Below, one piece after another: positions 47,448 to 60,520 of a stretch of 64,000 bases of DNA (its first letter is position 1; each line of letters starts with the position of its first letter). The stretch is taken from NCBI GenBank assembly GCA_024663395.1, contig JANFAH010000070.1:186001-250000 (forward strand). The letters are read 5' to 3'. The DNA is from Pisolithus tinctorius. Its lineage: Eukaryota > Basidiomycota > Agaricomycetes > Boletales > Pisolithaceae. A program made the translations under genes and the position numbers. The notes under the pieces are model-generated. The model ran no database searches, was not told the DNA's origin, and was given only the letters and a program-made list of their open reading frames with translations.

Positions 47448-50400
47448 ATGTCCTTCTTCTCGAGGAAGAAGCATCCGAGTGCTTCACAACTTGTCTCCAA
47501 TGTGACCGTTGCTCAGACTCCCTCCCAGGCTCTTGCTCAACTCGCTGCCAAAGATACTTCCCAGCAGGGCAGTTCACCCCGCGAAAACGATGCGTGAGTG
47601 GTAGTATTGTATTCAGTTCTCTAGTCGTTGCTGAGCCTCGCATCATCCATTGTTCACTCTCCGTTCAATTTCTAGAACTGCCGGCGGACCTGCTTCCTTG
47701 GCGCCACAGCAACGGCAGCAACAAAATCGGAACGGCAGCCCTAGTATCATCCCTCAACCATCTCAACCCCATCCGCAACAGCAAGGAACACCTCCCTCCC
47801 AGCAGCCCCAACCCACCCAACAACAACCCCAACAACAGCCCCAACCTCAGCAGCCCCAACAACGCCCTGCCTACCCGTGGTCTGTACGCCGCCTCCACCT
47901 CCCACCGCCCGTGGTCCTTCCCAAACCAGGCGTCGCGCCCCCAACTACGCCTTCCCCTCCTCCGTTCCCGCGCTACGGTCACGCTCTTCCGGCGACCGCC
48001 ACTGCTGCCGGTGAACTGTACCTCTTTGGCGGCCTTGTGCGTGAAGCCGCCCGTAACGACCTGTACCTCTTCTCCACGCGTGATCTGAGCGCAACTCTGG
48101 TACAAACCACCGGTGAAATTCCCACTCCCAGAGTAGGCCATGCAAGCGCAATTGTAAGCAGTGTATTAATCGTCTGGGGCGGGGACACCAAGACAGACCC
48201 GACGACTAACTCGGCGGAGAAACAAGATGATGGGTTATATCTGCTTAATCTTGGTAAGTGCCGATATCACCGACTTTCGATGCCTTATGTGATGGCTGGT
48301 TGACCGAACTAACCACACCGTGCAGTTTCGAAGGAGTGGACAAGAGTAACAATGTGCGGTCCATCACCAGCTGGCAGGTACGGCCATGCTGTTACCATGG
48401 TTGGAACCAGGTTTTTTGTTTTTGGAGGTCAAGTGGATGGAGAGTTCCTCAATGACTTGTGGTCATTTGATCTCAACACTCGTAAGCTTCGACTGGTTCC
48501 TGTGCTGTTCGAAGAACTCAATTTCGCGCTGCTTTTGGTTATACTAACCTGAAAAATCCGCTGTTTGTCCGCTGGATAAGTGAGATCCCAGACACAGTGG
48601 GAGCTTTGTCAGCCTGCGGGCTCCGAAAAACCTGCTCCGCGGACAGGTCATATCTGCGTGACGCATGGTGACCGAATTATCGTGTAGGTTGTCTTCTCCT
48701 GCGGTTATCTAGTCTCCGACCTGTCCCCTCTCTAGGTTCGGTGGGACTGATGGTCAATATCACTACAACGATACTTGGGCGTATGATGTTAACTCACGCC
48801 GCTGGACGGAGCTCCAGTGCATAGGATTCATTCCGTCACCGCGAGAGGGCCATGCAGCCGCCGTAGTGGATGATGTGATATACATATTTGGTGGGCGGGG
48901 CGTCGACGGTAAAGACTTGGGGGATTTAGCCGCATTCAAGATGAGCAGTGAGTTGACCATTGTAGTTTCGCAGTCGAGATGAGGCGCTATGCGGGCTTCT
49001 GGGGTTGAGTCCACGGAGCTGACAAGGTTTCTGCAGATCAGAGATGGTACATGTTTCAGAACATGGGGCCCGCTCCCACTGCCAGGTCTGGTCATGCCAT
49101 GGCCTCGATGGGGAGCAGGGTATTTGTTTTGGGCGGAGAATCATTCACCCCCGCAAGGGGCGACGACCATGGGATCGTTCACGTACTTGATACCAGTGGG
49201 TCTTCGTTGTTCTCGTTTCAGGCACGTTCCTGACGAATGTTGGTTGCAAAATATTTTACTATTCATCACTGCGACATCCAGAACATATCAAATATCCTGA
49301 CGCCAATAAACCCCCCGCGAATCCTAGCCTCACTGCTGCCGTTGCTCGCAAAACAGCGGTCTCCCAACAACCACCTACCCAGCCTCCAGTACAATCGCAG
49401 TCCCAAGTACAACAACATGTTGCTAATGGCTCTCGTGCTATGTCACCAACGGGGCCCGGGACCGCAGACGTTGATGATTTACGTACTGCTGTTTCACCAC
49501 CTGGCGTTCGCCCTGGGACTCGTACCCCGAATGGAAGTGTAATTCAGGGTACTCCCGGGGTAACTAGCATGGCCGTGAATGGAAAGGTCAAGGCACCGAC
49601 GAGGCCGCGTCGCGATGATGACGATGTTACAGGAACGGACGATGGGCATGGGACGGATACAGGCACCACCTCCGATCTCGGCGTTTCTACTGCGCGTGCG
49701 CCATCGCCGACGGAGCCTCAACGCGCGCGGAGTCCCACGTTGCTCAGTACCACTGGACGCGCGATGTCGCCAGTGAGTGGAGGTGCCTATCCACAGCAGC
49801 GCCAGGCACATCAGGCCGCCCCATCCATGACGAGTGTTGCCATGAATTTGACCGCTGGTCTCTCGGCACGTAGTCCATCTCCAGTTGTGGACAGAAGCAA
49901 GTCGCCCCCGGACGGCCTGATCCAACCCCCGCCATCCGGCTCTTCGCACGCGAACGGTTACGCCCATCCCCATCATACTCACGGAGGGTCCAAACTCGGC
50001 TCCACGGGGAATGTCGCAGCTGACCTCATCCGCGACTACAAGGCCAAAGAGATCGAAGTAGAGGTGTTGCGTAAGCGGGAGGCGTGGATGAAGACCGCCC
50101 TTCTGAAGGCACACAGGAATGGGTTTGTCCAATTTGATGAAGAGTCGATTGAGGCGGAGGGACTCGGCCTTGGTGAAGATACCAGCGATGACCAGCGTAA
50201 ACTGGCAGATATGATATTGAATTTCAAGCATTTCAAGACGCAGATGCAGGTACAATCCGCTTGTTCTTCGCTTCCGCGGGCCTGCTAACTTAAAGTTCAC
50301 CAGATGCTTCTCGCAACTCAGGCAAGAGAGGCTTCTGACCGTGTGGCAGATGCGGAGCGGATGAAGACCGGTGCAACTCAAGAAGCTGCATATTACCGTG

Positions 50401-52507
50401 CAAAGCTTACCGCCTGGGAAGCGAATGCGCCCATTGACGTAGCTCGCGTCGAGCGGGAGCGCGTTGCTGACCTTGAACGACATCTAGCTACGCTCTTGTC
50501 TGAGCAGAATGTCCTGCGTCGCAAGGTGGTCGAAGCCACTGATTCGTTGGCTTTGCAGACAACATTGCTTGAACAGGCGGAGGCGCGCGCGGTGGATGCA
50601 AATAAACGTGCTGACACTTTGGAAGAATCTCATGAACGACATACCCGTGCTCATGCAGAGCTCCAGGATCGTCAGGTGCTTTTAGAAGCGGCTCTTCGGG
50701 AGCACGCGGATCGCCTCGCCTCGCAGACATCACTCTTAGAACAGAAAGAAGCTGAATGCTCGCAGGCCAAGAATCATGTCCAGGAGCTTACGCAGTTCCA
50801 AGATCAACATATTCGTGCATTGGAGCAAGCCCGCGCTGCCGTTCAAACTGCCATGTCCCGTTCAGATGAAGTGGATAGCAATCATCAACGCTCCCGCGAA
50901 CGAATCGCCCAACTTGAGACAGACCTGGTCGAAGTGAAAGGCGACCTTGAGGCCCGCACGTTGGAAGTCGAGTCATTGCGAGCCCGTTTGGCGGAGGTGG
51001 AGAATTCGTGGGCCAAGTCCCGTGAGGAGGCAGATGCCTTCAGAGCTCTAACGACTGGTAGCCTCGGCGAACTTCTCGACTCCCATCGCGACCTAAAGAC
51101 TGATGAGGACCGTCATGCTCGTGGCTACGCAGAGAAAACCGAGGCCATGGAGACGGAAGCTGCGTCACTGCGCAGGATCCTCAAAGAGGCATCCCAGAGG
51201 GTGGAGGACGTACAAGCAGAACTCAGTGAAGAGCGTCGCCGAGTACGAGAAACAGAGTCCGAGCAATTATTCCTCCGTTCGCAAATTGTTGGACTTCGTG
51301 GGCAGCTATCTAACTCCCTCTCTGATAACGGGCGTTTGCGAAAGGAGTATACAGACAAAGAGGCGGAGCTTTCGGAGGCACTGAAGGAAGCTGCAGACGC
51401 CAATGTTCGACTGGCGATGCTTCGCAACTATCTCGCGGAAAATGGAATCAGCCCTGACCAAGATGCTCCAGGCTCAATCAGTGATAACTCGGCTAAGGTA
51501 GCTGAGCTTGAAAAGCAGCTGGAAGAACGTATCCGCCTTCACGAGAATTCGGAACGGGAGCTAGCTCAGGCGGTACGCCGGACACGCGATGCAGAAGCTC
51601 AACTCAGTGCTCTTACGTCACAATTAGACCGTACGCATTCCTCTCCGCAAAACTCCATGGTAGAGAACGATTCCGCGATCGCTCGTGCTACTGAAGCAGA
51701 GCGCAAATTGGAGGAAACCGAGCGAAGCTACAAAACAAGGATGCAGCAGATGGAAGAGGACTATCAGCTTGCTGTCCACTATTTGAAGTGAGCTCGATAC
51801 ACTCTGAAATGTATGCATTGTCTTACTGGCTGTCCAACAGGGGCACCGAGAAAATGATGCGGAGGATGAAAGATGAACTGACGAAGCAGAAGGCCGCGAA
51901 TTCTACTCTTCAGGCAGAGCTAGACGCTGCACGAGGTCGATCAAGTACGGAGCCTGGTTCTCGAGCGCGTGTCAACGGCCGGACCACACCATCGGACGAC
52001 AGCCATGATCTCCGCTCCCAACTTTCCGAGGCTCAACAGTATTCCCAACGATTGTCAACTGAGAATAAGGAGCTGCGACAACGCATAGAGTTGCTAGAGA
52101 AGGATCTAGTCTCGATGAGGGAAAGCTTTATGATGTCTCAAAGAGAGTCGGATGACCGGTACTCGCGCGTCGAAGAACTGGAACATGAGATAGAAAGGCT
52201 TAATGCCACATTGGCGATATACCGGAAGGGTTCGGACGAAACAGCCGTGGAGCAGCTCACCATGGAGAACACGAACCTGAAGAGGGAGAATGAGCAACTT
52301 TCGCACAAAATACATCTGCTCTTGGAGGTCGACCAACCGCCATTCAACAGACCATCAAGTATGTCCAGTTCAGAGAATTTCGAACACCTCTCGAACGAGT
52401 TAGATGATTGGCAACGACAACTCGCCAGTTCCATGAGTACGCGCCGACCCTTGAGTGGAATCGAGTCGCCACCCCATGGACACAGTCGGATAAACTCTCG
52501 ATCATAA
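47448..52507 (+). CDS. Tea1/Kel1-like kelch-repeat coiled-coil cell-end marker
   Basis: Multi-exon gene, ATG 47448 (MSFFSRKKHPSASQL) to TAA 52505-52507, about 1,450 aa. A Gln/Pro-rich N-terminus precedes six kelch blades: YGHALPATATAAGELYLFGG, PTPRVGHASAIVSSVLIVWG, GRYGHAVTMVGTRFFVFGG, then TGHICVTHGDRIIVFGGTDG-type, SPREGHAAAVVDDVIYIFGG-type and ARSGHAMASMGSRVFVLGGE. A Ser/Pro-rich linker (SPSPVVDRSKSPPDGL) leads to ~700 residues of coiled coil, ending with GTEKMMRRMKDELTKQKAAN, a block typical of Tea1/Kel1 proteins. These proteins mark cell ends and, with microtubules, direct polarised growth. Exons of the third and fourth kelch blades are separated by short introns. It converges with RRP5 (186 bp). 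Confidence 0.88.
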
Positions 52508-52693
52508 CATCATTATAGTCCTAGGTGATACTATACTCGGTTTGTCTATATATCTGTTATACCCACACTGCTTAGTTTCCTCATCATCGCACGCTCGTTT
52601 GGATTTCGTTCTCATGCTCGTCTTGTTCGTTGTTGACCTTTACTAATATATATATTTATACGAGCAACAAGTCATCGTCCAGTTGAGATATTA

Positions 52694-55600
52694 CTATGAT
52701 GCTGCCGCAGCTCGCTGTGTCCACTCAATTGCTCTCTGTTTCACGGTAGCAGCACCCTCGTCGTCACCTATCTTGTGCTCGAGGTTTAACCACTTCTTGA
52801 AGAAGGACCTTGGTGAAGTTAGCACGAGATGGAAGATCAACCCAAAAAAATACGTACTTGGCCTTGTGGCTCGTCATCTTGATGGCGAGAACACGGCCGA
52901 AGATGTTCCTATGTTCAATTGAGTAACGTCACTTTCAGCTTCAAGATGCACCAAGTACCGCAAGTGTTGGATATCCTCTTGTTTTGCTTCCATGTCCATG
53001 TAGATAGACCAAAGATCCCACCGTTTGGGGTGCGAATCCACGATGCCTTCGAAGATGGTCCTACCACGCTCGGGATCCCCGAGCTTATATTCCATTTGCG
53101 CGAATTTTGATATTGTTTTGATATCTGATATGCGAGAGTATGAGCAAGGTGACTGAAATATCGGTCCCTCTACCTACGTTTTTGCTTGTCTAAACTTTGC
53201 AAGGAACGCGGGAGCAATTTGCGAGCCTCTTCGAGTTGTCCGCGTCGCAGGTAGTGCTCAGCGAATAATGTCCACACTTTCGAGCTTTGCCCAAATTTCT
53301 TGCACGTCCGCTTGTATTGCTCCTCAGCTTTCTGTGTAAAGGTAAGCAAGCAAGTTCCGCGCACAAATTTCTGATAGCAAACCTCGTATCTTTGGCTATC
53401 TTCGAAAATAACCGCAAGTCGAAGATGGACCGTTTTCGAGTCGTTATGTCGCGCTGCATCCTTGAAGACTGCTTCCATCGTCGTGTCTGAACCGTAAGTG
53501 TTCTCTATATTGAGTAAAGCTATCCAAACGTTGAGCCTCTCCTGTTCCTCGCGGAAGTTAATAGTCTGGACTGCACGTCTGCCGATTGCCCGAGCCTTGT
53601 CTATCTCGGACATCTGCAGGTAGAAGGACATGTATTGGATCCACAGGTAAGAGGAATTGGGAGACCCCAATAACAGCCTTTCAAAATCAGCAGAAGATTC
53701 GGGAACCTTGGTGTGCATATCTGCGGTCAAGTCTTGTTGGATTTCTTTCCGCTTCCTTCTCCTTCGTTTCTTCTTCCTTGACTCGGTTTCGTCCTCACTA
53801 CAGCTTCCAGGCCCGGAGTCCTCTGATATCACATCCCCGGAAAACCACTGGAATCCTTCGAGTTTGAGAGGGACCTGCCTCTTCTGACTCAAAACGGACG
53901 GTTCCTCGGGTTGATTCTCGATACTGATACCCCGCTGATCGTCCTCTCCATCGTCTTCAGTGGCCTCTTCCAAGTTCTCTTCCGTAGATTGGTCGGACAT
54001 GTGGCTAGGGTCGTTCTCTTCTTCTATCTCAGCTTCACTTGCAGAACTGCCATCTCCTTTCAAGCTTTGATCATCTTTGACCTCTATATCCTCATCCCCC
54101 GCGAAATAAGATGGCTTTAGGCCCAGCGACAATTGCTTCTTTTCTGAGTCGAGGGAAAGGATGATGGCCCTGACTCTATCGCCTTCCCTGAAAGTACGCA
54201 GCGCGATAGTTACATCCGCATCCTTGTTGTCAGATAGCTGTCAAAAGTGTTGGCGGACGTCGTTGGCAAACACAGCTAGAACACACCTGCGACTTGTGGC
54301 AGAGTCCCGTAACCTTGGAACCATCGATCACGATGAAAAGGCCATATTGCTCAATACGCTTCACCTTACCCATCACCTTCTGACCTTCTTGTAGATCATT
54401 GAAAGTTATCATCTTTGATTGGTTCCTTGCTAAATCACCCGATTTAAACGTCATTTCAACTTTCTTGTTATCGACGTCGACGCTGGAAAACCATGAGTTC
54501 TTCGAGGGGTCGGTTCATCAAACACACGTACCTAAGTATCCGGCCCTTAACCAATTGGTTGGTGACAAAACGACTTTTCCAATCCTTGATGTACTGCAAA
54601 TGCGTCAGACACGCGTGTACTTCAGTCCGTATAACCTATTTACCTCATCAAAAAGCTCCCTGATTTGAACCCTTGCATCGATGCCACGACCAATCGTAAC
54701 GAAGAGGCCATGTTCAGACACGCTCTTAATGAAACCTCTGATGGTGTCGCCCATCTTCAAGTCTTCAAAACAACTTAGCTCGCGGTCCACTGGCGGATTG
54801 GCCGAGTCTGGAGAAATTTTCGACGGTCGGGTGGATAGTGTCAGATGACTGGCGCTTTCATCAATACCTATGACTACCGCTTGCAAAACAGAGCCCACAG
54901 CGGGGAAAGGATTTCCAACTTCATAATCATCGCAAGCATCCGTAGGGTGGAAGGAGCCAGTGATGCGCGCCGATAATTTAACCGTAGTTCCAGAGCGGCC
55001 ATGCCCAGTCACCCTTCCGCGAACGATTTGGCCAATGGCAACGGTATCCATGGACAAACTAGTTTTGGGTTTTGTTAACGACCCCGGCTTGCCGCCGACA
55101 ACAACAAAACCTTCTTCCACCGACGTGACCACAAGGGAATCTATAATAGTGCCCGGCTTCAATGATGTTCTAAGTTCTGGGACGGTGGTTCCGCGGATAT
55201 TCGCCAGTGTAACAAAAGAAAGATGAGCACGAGCTTCAGATGGCTGTAGACTTAGTATGATGTTGGCTTTTTGAAGTTCTACGACAGCGCCTTGAACGGT
55301 GTCGCCGACAGAAAGACTAGAAACGTCGGTGACGGCTGGGCTAAAGGCAGACGTTGCTTGTCGTATGCTTGCGACAATACGCCGAGTATCCTTGCGGACG
55401 GCAATGATACGTACTTTCGTAACTTTTCCAGGGGTAAAGGCGTCTGTCAACTTCGCGCCAGTTTCACTGCACGTACGAATGCTTGAGTTAAGCTCAATGT
55501 TCGTGATCGCTAGAACTAACCTTGCCTCGCGGGTGGGAATTGTAGCCTTGACATTGTTGAAGAATTCCACCTTCAGTCCCTTTTCTGAAACTGCGAAAAT

Positions 55601-57754
55601 GACCCCATGGGTAACAGCGCCAATTTTGGCATCTTCATAGGAAGTCAGGATTGGTTGGGTAGTATCCAAAAGCGTCCTTTTAGTCGTCAAAATAACGCGG
55701 TTCCGCTCCGGTTCAACAGTGAGTACCTGAAACATACATAGGCGTTGGTTGGTAATATATACATCATAAGACTTCATGAGACTTACCCGGCATTTGATAC
55801 TCGCTCCAACCTTGAATTTCTTCGCGGGATATTTGAGCGGTACGTCTGCGTAGTGGTTAGGCCATATAACGCCATCCAATCTCTCGGATATTGATACGAA
55901 AACGGCGGAATCTGTCAAACTTTTCACTGTCCCCTTGATAACTTCCCCGACTCGAATATCCCCAACCTGTAGGAACTTCTGCAAGAAGACCGATGGCCGC
56001 AGAGAAAGTTGGAGGATCCCGTCAAACATGTGATGACCAATCACTCTTGCCTTGTGCAGAGTGGCGATTTTCCAATGGCTTGAGGTCCCAGAAAGGGTAG
56101 GCGTATGTTCATCTGACACTTGGGATATCTACAGCTTGTTCGGTCAGAATATCAAAGAGACGAGGGTCGTGGCTCACGTGTACGAAACCATCCACGGTCG
56201 GTTGTACCTCCACAAGTAAACCCTGCTCGGGCTCCACATGTCTGACTTTCACTGAGTCCAAAGTAGTGCCGATCGGGAAAGCATCAACCAAAGAATACCC
56301 ATCCAAGTCAACTGCGGCGGATTTTACCCCGAGAGCAAGATGATGATCGGAGAGTGTAACGGAAAATCGGGGCGGCGACGTCCCGGGAATGTTATATAGT
56401 ATCCTGGCTTTTACTCTTTGGCCCACCTTGGGTGTTTTCTGTGTCCGCGACTGGTGATATTCATCGGCAGTTGCATCGAAGAACCCCAGAATTTGTAAGC
56501 CAAGACCGTTGGCTGTTACTGCAGTAACCAAAGATTGAACCAGCATTCCTGGCAGCACCGAGGTTACATCGCTAACCTCCGACACCTAAATCGCATCAAC
56601 AATACCGGTCACGATGAAGATATGCCTGTGCACACCGATGTAGCAGCTAGTGTCTTTGAGTCAGTGGTGACATTGCATGTTCTTCCATTGGCAGACAAGC
56701 GGAGCACAACGATATCGATAAGACAGCCGATCCGGAATCTTTCGTCAGAACCCTCCTTGTGTGCATCCCTAAAGGATAAGAATCCTGACACCCCAGAGAT
56801 ACCAAGGTCTAAGATATATCCATGATCCTCGATGCTTTGAACCGCAGCGGACATGGTCTAACAACTGTCATGATTAACCGGCTTTCGTCAGAGACTCCTG
56901 TCACATACGTAGCCATCCTTCAAGTCCGACTTGCGAACCCCAGCATTAACCTCCTCGGGAACAAGACTGAGCTCCACTCGACGACTCGCCCTGACAACCT
57001 CGTCGCGCGAACGCGCGAGCCCCGTTAGGTCTGTAGTTCCAGGTGGGTGCGCATTTGTTACCACGCAGCGTACATACTGTCCTGGATGGAACAGCTCGGA
57101 CAAATCTGGCACATTGTCGGCTACCACGTCATCATCTGATTCGCCAGAAGCATCACTTCGTACATCCATTGACTCTAGCAGTCGACTAAGCTGCGACGTG
57201 ATTTTTGTAATGGGAACGTGAGCGACGAGTTGGTTGGGTAAAGAGACCACAAGCGCAAGGGGTTGGACGGAGACAACCTGTCCGAGAATTTTCATGCCTG
57301 GCACCATACGCTACGAACTCAATGTCAACCCACGTCAGGCGGGAAGAGAAGTTCTACTACCTTGTAATTGAGATGTTCAATGCGTAGGCCTTCCTTCTTG
57401 GAACCTTCAGGTTTGAGTTCGAGTTGGGACTTACTCTTCTTCCGATTCACTTTGGGCTTCTTCGCGTTATGAATTCGCCACGGTTCGACAAAGCATATCA
57501 TCTGTTTCACTCACAGAAAGCAGTCCCTTGTCTACTTCTTTAATAGCCTCCGCCCGAATCTCCTTCTCCTCAAGAGCGGTCAAGTTAGTTCCCCCACCAC
57601 GAGGGAAATCCACCTCCTCCGCCATCACCGTGGAATCCACTGGAAACGAATCCTCGCCTGGATATTTTTCATGCGACTTTCCTGACGATCCTTTGGCTTT
57701 CTTAGCTTTCCGACTAGAGGTGCCGTCTTCTAGTGCGCGCTTTTTCCCTGTCAT
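52694..57754 (-). CDS. RRP5: rRNA biogenesis protein RRP5
   Basis: Large multi-exon minus-strand gene, ATG 57752-57754 (MTGKKRALEDGTSSRKAKKA) to TAG 52694-52696, about 1,500 aa. RRP5 is a nucleolar protein required for early cleavages of pre-rRNA in both small- and large-subunit pathways. The N-terminus is Lys-rich, then a long array of S1 RNA-binding repeats follows (for example GMKILGQVVSVQPLALVVSL, VGEVIKGTVKSLTDSAVFVS, GQIVRGRVTGHGRSGTTVKL, MGDTIRGFIKSVSEHGLFVT, GQKVMGKVKRIEQYGLFIVI). An acidic Ser/Glu linker precedes C-terminal HAT/TPR repeats: SADFERLLLGSPNSSYLWIQ, IDKARAIGRRAVQTINFREE, MEYKLGDPERGRTIFEGI. The order S1 array then HAT repeats is diagnostic. Divergent from SF3A2 with 159 bp between start codons. 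Confidence 0.93.
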
Positions 57755-57913
57755 GTTGATGGTATGGTGCCAAGGAGTGCAGGTCCTAATATCAAGCCCA
57801 AACTTTTTCTGACGGCGTGCTGCATTCCAAATCGGGAAGCTGAAAACTCGTATTATGTAATAAGTATTCTGGGGAGTCCTCTTGTCCTGCAACTTCTCTG
57901 TCTGAAAGACGAT
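57755..57913. promoter_or_regulatory. 159-bp divergent promoter, RRP5 / SF3A2
   Basis: Both start codons face away from this interval. Two core gene-expression factors (rRNA processing and splicing) may share regulation. This is inferred from layout. Confidence 0.4.
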
Positions 57914-58792
57914 ATGGGTGAGTCTGCCGTTCCATTTCTACTACTGGTGTCATTTACGCATCTCCCAAGATTACCAGGTTGGATAATACTGTCCTAGTCA
58001 CTCTTTTCCCCATTAAATCCGGGTTTTCTTCCAGAATCGCGTTGGTTCCAAGTTTGGCGGCGGTGGTGTCGCAGGTGCTTCAGAGACTAACGTGGACAGG
58101 AGGGAACGTCTGAGGAAGCTCGCCCTAGAAACGATAGACCTTGCAAAGGTATGTGACCCCTGCGATGCAACAGCAAATCTTATGTATTTCTCATGTGTCC
58201 ACAGGACCCATACATTCTACGCAATCACCTCGGTTCCCTCGAATGCCGACTCTGCTTGACGCTTCACACCAATGAAGGCTCCTACTTGGCTCACACCCAA
58301 GGTAAAAAACATCAGACCAACCTTGCCAGGCGTGCTGCCCGGGATGCTAAGGAGACGCAGCTCATGGTTGCACCCACTCAAAGCAGTGTCCAGCGAAAAG
58401 TCTTCCTCAAAATCGGTCGCCCAGGCTATCGGGTGACTAAGGTCCGCGACAGAGACACTGGTAAAGAAGGCATGATGGTGCAAGTACACCTTCCCCAAAT
58501 AAAGCCTGGTGTTATCCCCCGACGGCGATTCATGAGTGCATGGGAACAAAAGAGGGAACCCCCCAATAAAGCCTACCAATACTTGATCGTAAGGCTAGTC
58601 AATTTCTCTACTGTGAACGTTGCTCATCCATTCGCGAAGGTCGCATCGGAGCCGTATGAGACTATCGCATTCCGTATTCCAGCTCGAGAGATCGAAGACG
58701 AGGCAGATGACGCTGGATACTGGAACTGGTCACATTGGGACCCAGACACTAAGCAGTACAGTTTCCAGTTTATGTTCCGTCTCTCTTACTAA
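57914..58792 (+). CDS. SF3A2: Splicing factor 3A subunit 2 (SF3a66/Prp11)
   Basis: Five exons: 57914-57917 (ATG G), 57970-57977, 58035-58148, 58205-58588 and 58640-58792. They sum to 663 nt (220 aa plus stop). The spliced start is MDYQNRVGSKFGGGGVAGAS, matching the family N-terminus, and only the microexon splice restores it. SF3A2 is part of U2 snRNP and stabilises its binding at the branch site. The U1-type zinc finger is visible (ECRLCLTLHTNEGSYLAHTQ then GKKH), followed by TNLARRAARDAKE and GRPGYRVTKVRDRDT, and SEPYETIAFRIPAREIED with the C-terminal WNWSHWDPDTKQYSFQFMF. It lacks the long Pro-rich tail of the human protein, as fungal members often do. Identification is firm. Confidence 0.93.
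57970..57977 (+). other. 8-nt microexon in SF3A2
   Basis: ATTACCAG lies between CTCCCAAG and GTTGGA. With the 4-nt first coding exon (ATGG) it encodes Met-Asp-Tyr-Gln and leads in frame into NRVGSKFGGGG. Confidence 0.8.
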
Positions 58793-58834
58793 GTTGTACT
58801 TCATGGAGCTGCCAGTTCTCATGTAATACGTAAG

Positions 58835-59353
58835 TAGGTTTATACTCCATGTTGCACTCAACAAATCCGTCATGCTTGAATGCTCTGGTGTAAGACACGC
58901 TGATAACTTCTCGGGGATGCCGTGTGACTATTAACTTGGAGATTTCTCACCACAAAGATCTCCCGACGAGTCGTAAATGACACGGTCTGGTCCAAGCTGC
59001 CTCCAGTATACACATACCCTTACTCCAGAGGATATTCGAAGAATTCCCTACTGCACGAGAGGAAGGGGAAATCCTACAACGCTCGGTTAGTCATGGCAAC
59101 TCTTGGACCTATGACGTTGTACCTCGTAGTCTTTGTACTAGTGAGGTATTCCCTATTGACCTTGTGTCTCTTGAAGTGTTGTACAGCATTTATGTAACTT
59201 GCCCCGCACTGCCACTCTCGGCCTGAGAGACGGCGTTATAGATGTCTGTAGAAGTGTAGTAATTGCTACCGCAAGTACAACCCCCGGGTTGCCGGTCCAT
59301 CAAAGCGGCTGCCGCGACTACTGCCAATAGCAGAACGAGCACACGAGAATGCA
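58835..59353 (-). pseudogene. Decayed secreted guanyl-specific RNase (N1/T1 family)
   Basis: Paralog of the intact gene 1.17 kb downstream. It keeps the same start (ATG 59351-59353), signal-peptide-like LVLLLAVVAAAALM and CTCGSNYYTSTDIYNAVSQAE. After that, changes break it relative to the intact copy: one base is lost in the short exon that should encode the first catalytic-His region; CAA has become TAA after YPLE; one base is missing around the GADR region; and four bases are missing in the last exon, removing the THTG catalytic His and shifting the C-terminus. The introns are still recognisable. It cannot make an active family enzyme. The 3' limit is taken from homology to the intact copy. 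Confidence 0.75.
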
Positions 59354-59812
59354 TGGGGATTGGCTCCTGGAAGTACTACCAGGTGAATTTATTAGACAAC
59401 CCCTCTTGACAGCATGAGAACTATTCCCTCGAGTCTCCTCTTCCTCGGCAAAGGGGGGAGTACGGTATCCGTCTTCCTGGACACACGTGCGTGGTTCAGC
59501 CAAGTCGTACCTGGTAAAGACTGGCAAGAGCTGCACGCGTAACTGGGTTGACAGGTTTTCTGACGGCCCGTACATGCGGCGGCCTAATAGGGAAGACATT
59601 GTGAGTATGTGCAGGGGAGCCGCGCACCAGCGCATTCGCATGGAAACGATTAGCTGTGATCCCATCGATCTCTGGCAACCATGTGCTCTTTGAGTTTGTC
59701 GTGCTAGCCCCCGACCCACCGTTGTTGAAGACGAATAGATAAGCTAGATCATAATGGAAGAAGCGTAACGCATTCCTTTTTACCAGGACACCCACTTATA
59801 CATAACCCCCCT
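59354..59812. other. Duplicated spacer, unit A
   Basis: About 460 bp homologous to 60521-61018. It is the RNase promoter/leader and the former spacer to the P450. Open frames here on both strands are shadows shared with unit B. No additional gene. Confidence 0.5.
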
Positions 59813-59945
59813 CTTAACACCTCTTGAGAGAATCTCCGCGATTCAATTGGGAGAGCAGTTCACAAACAGCCATTCACCGGCGGGCTGAACCCTGTTCCTC
59901 TCCTTCTCCAGTTCCATGTCACAGTTAAGGACCAAGTGAGCCACG
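59813..59945 (-). pseudogene. Fragment of a cytochrome P450 3' end
   Basis: The minus strand encodes HLVLNCDMELE, GEWLFVNCSPN and IAEIL, clearly matching the C-terminus of the intact P450 (YLVLNYDMKLE, DEWLFVNCSPNRTAEILFKK). An in-frame TGA replaces the Arg codon after NCSPN, and the rest of the gene is absent. It was copied with unit A of the tandem duplication. Confidence 0.75.
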
Positions 59946-60001
59946 TACTCGACGGGACTACAAGTTTGAATGTAATACATACGATGTATAATGAGTTTGT
60001 A

Positions 60002-60520
<519 letters not shown>

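Larger units (their letters stand above)
58820..59945 (+). repeat. Tandem segmental duplication, unit A (decayed copy)
   Basis: This segment aligns in direct orientation with 59970-61140. Shared landmarks: TGCACTCAACAAATCCGTCAT (58851 / 60010 region), the RNase start region ACACGAGAATGCATGG (59340 / 60507), AAGCTAGATCATAATGGAA (59741 / 60942) and GGGAGAGCARTTCACRAACAG (59850s / 61050s). Unit A carries an RNase pseudogene and a broken P450 3' end. Boundaries are approximate (about 20 bp). Confidence 0.8.

Noticed and set aside
47665..48191. Long antisense frames over the Gln/Pro-rich start of the kelch gene
   Set aside because: CAA/CCC-rich coding has few stops in antisense; the kelch frame is clearly the real one.
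59318..59719. 133-codon minus-strand frame and its counterpart at 60490-60834 as a duplicated gene pair
   Set aside because: Both are spacer sequence of the tandem duplication and overlap the RNase start out of frame; the similarity is explained by DNA duplication, not selection.
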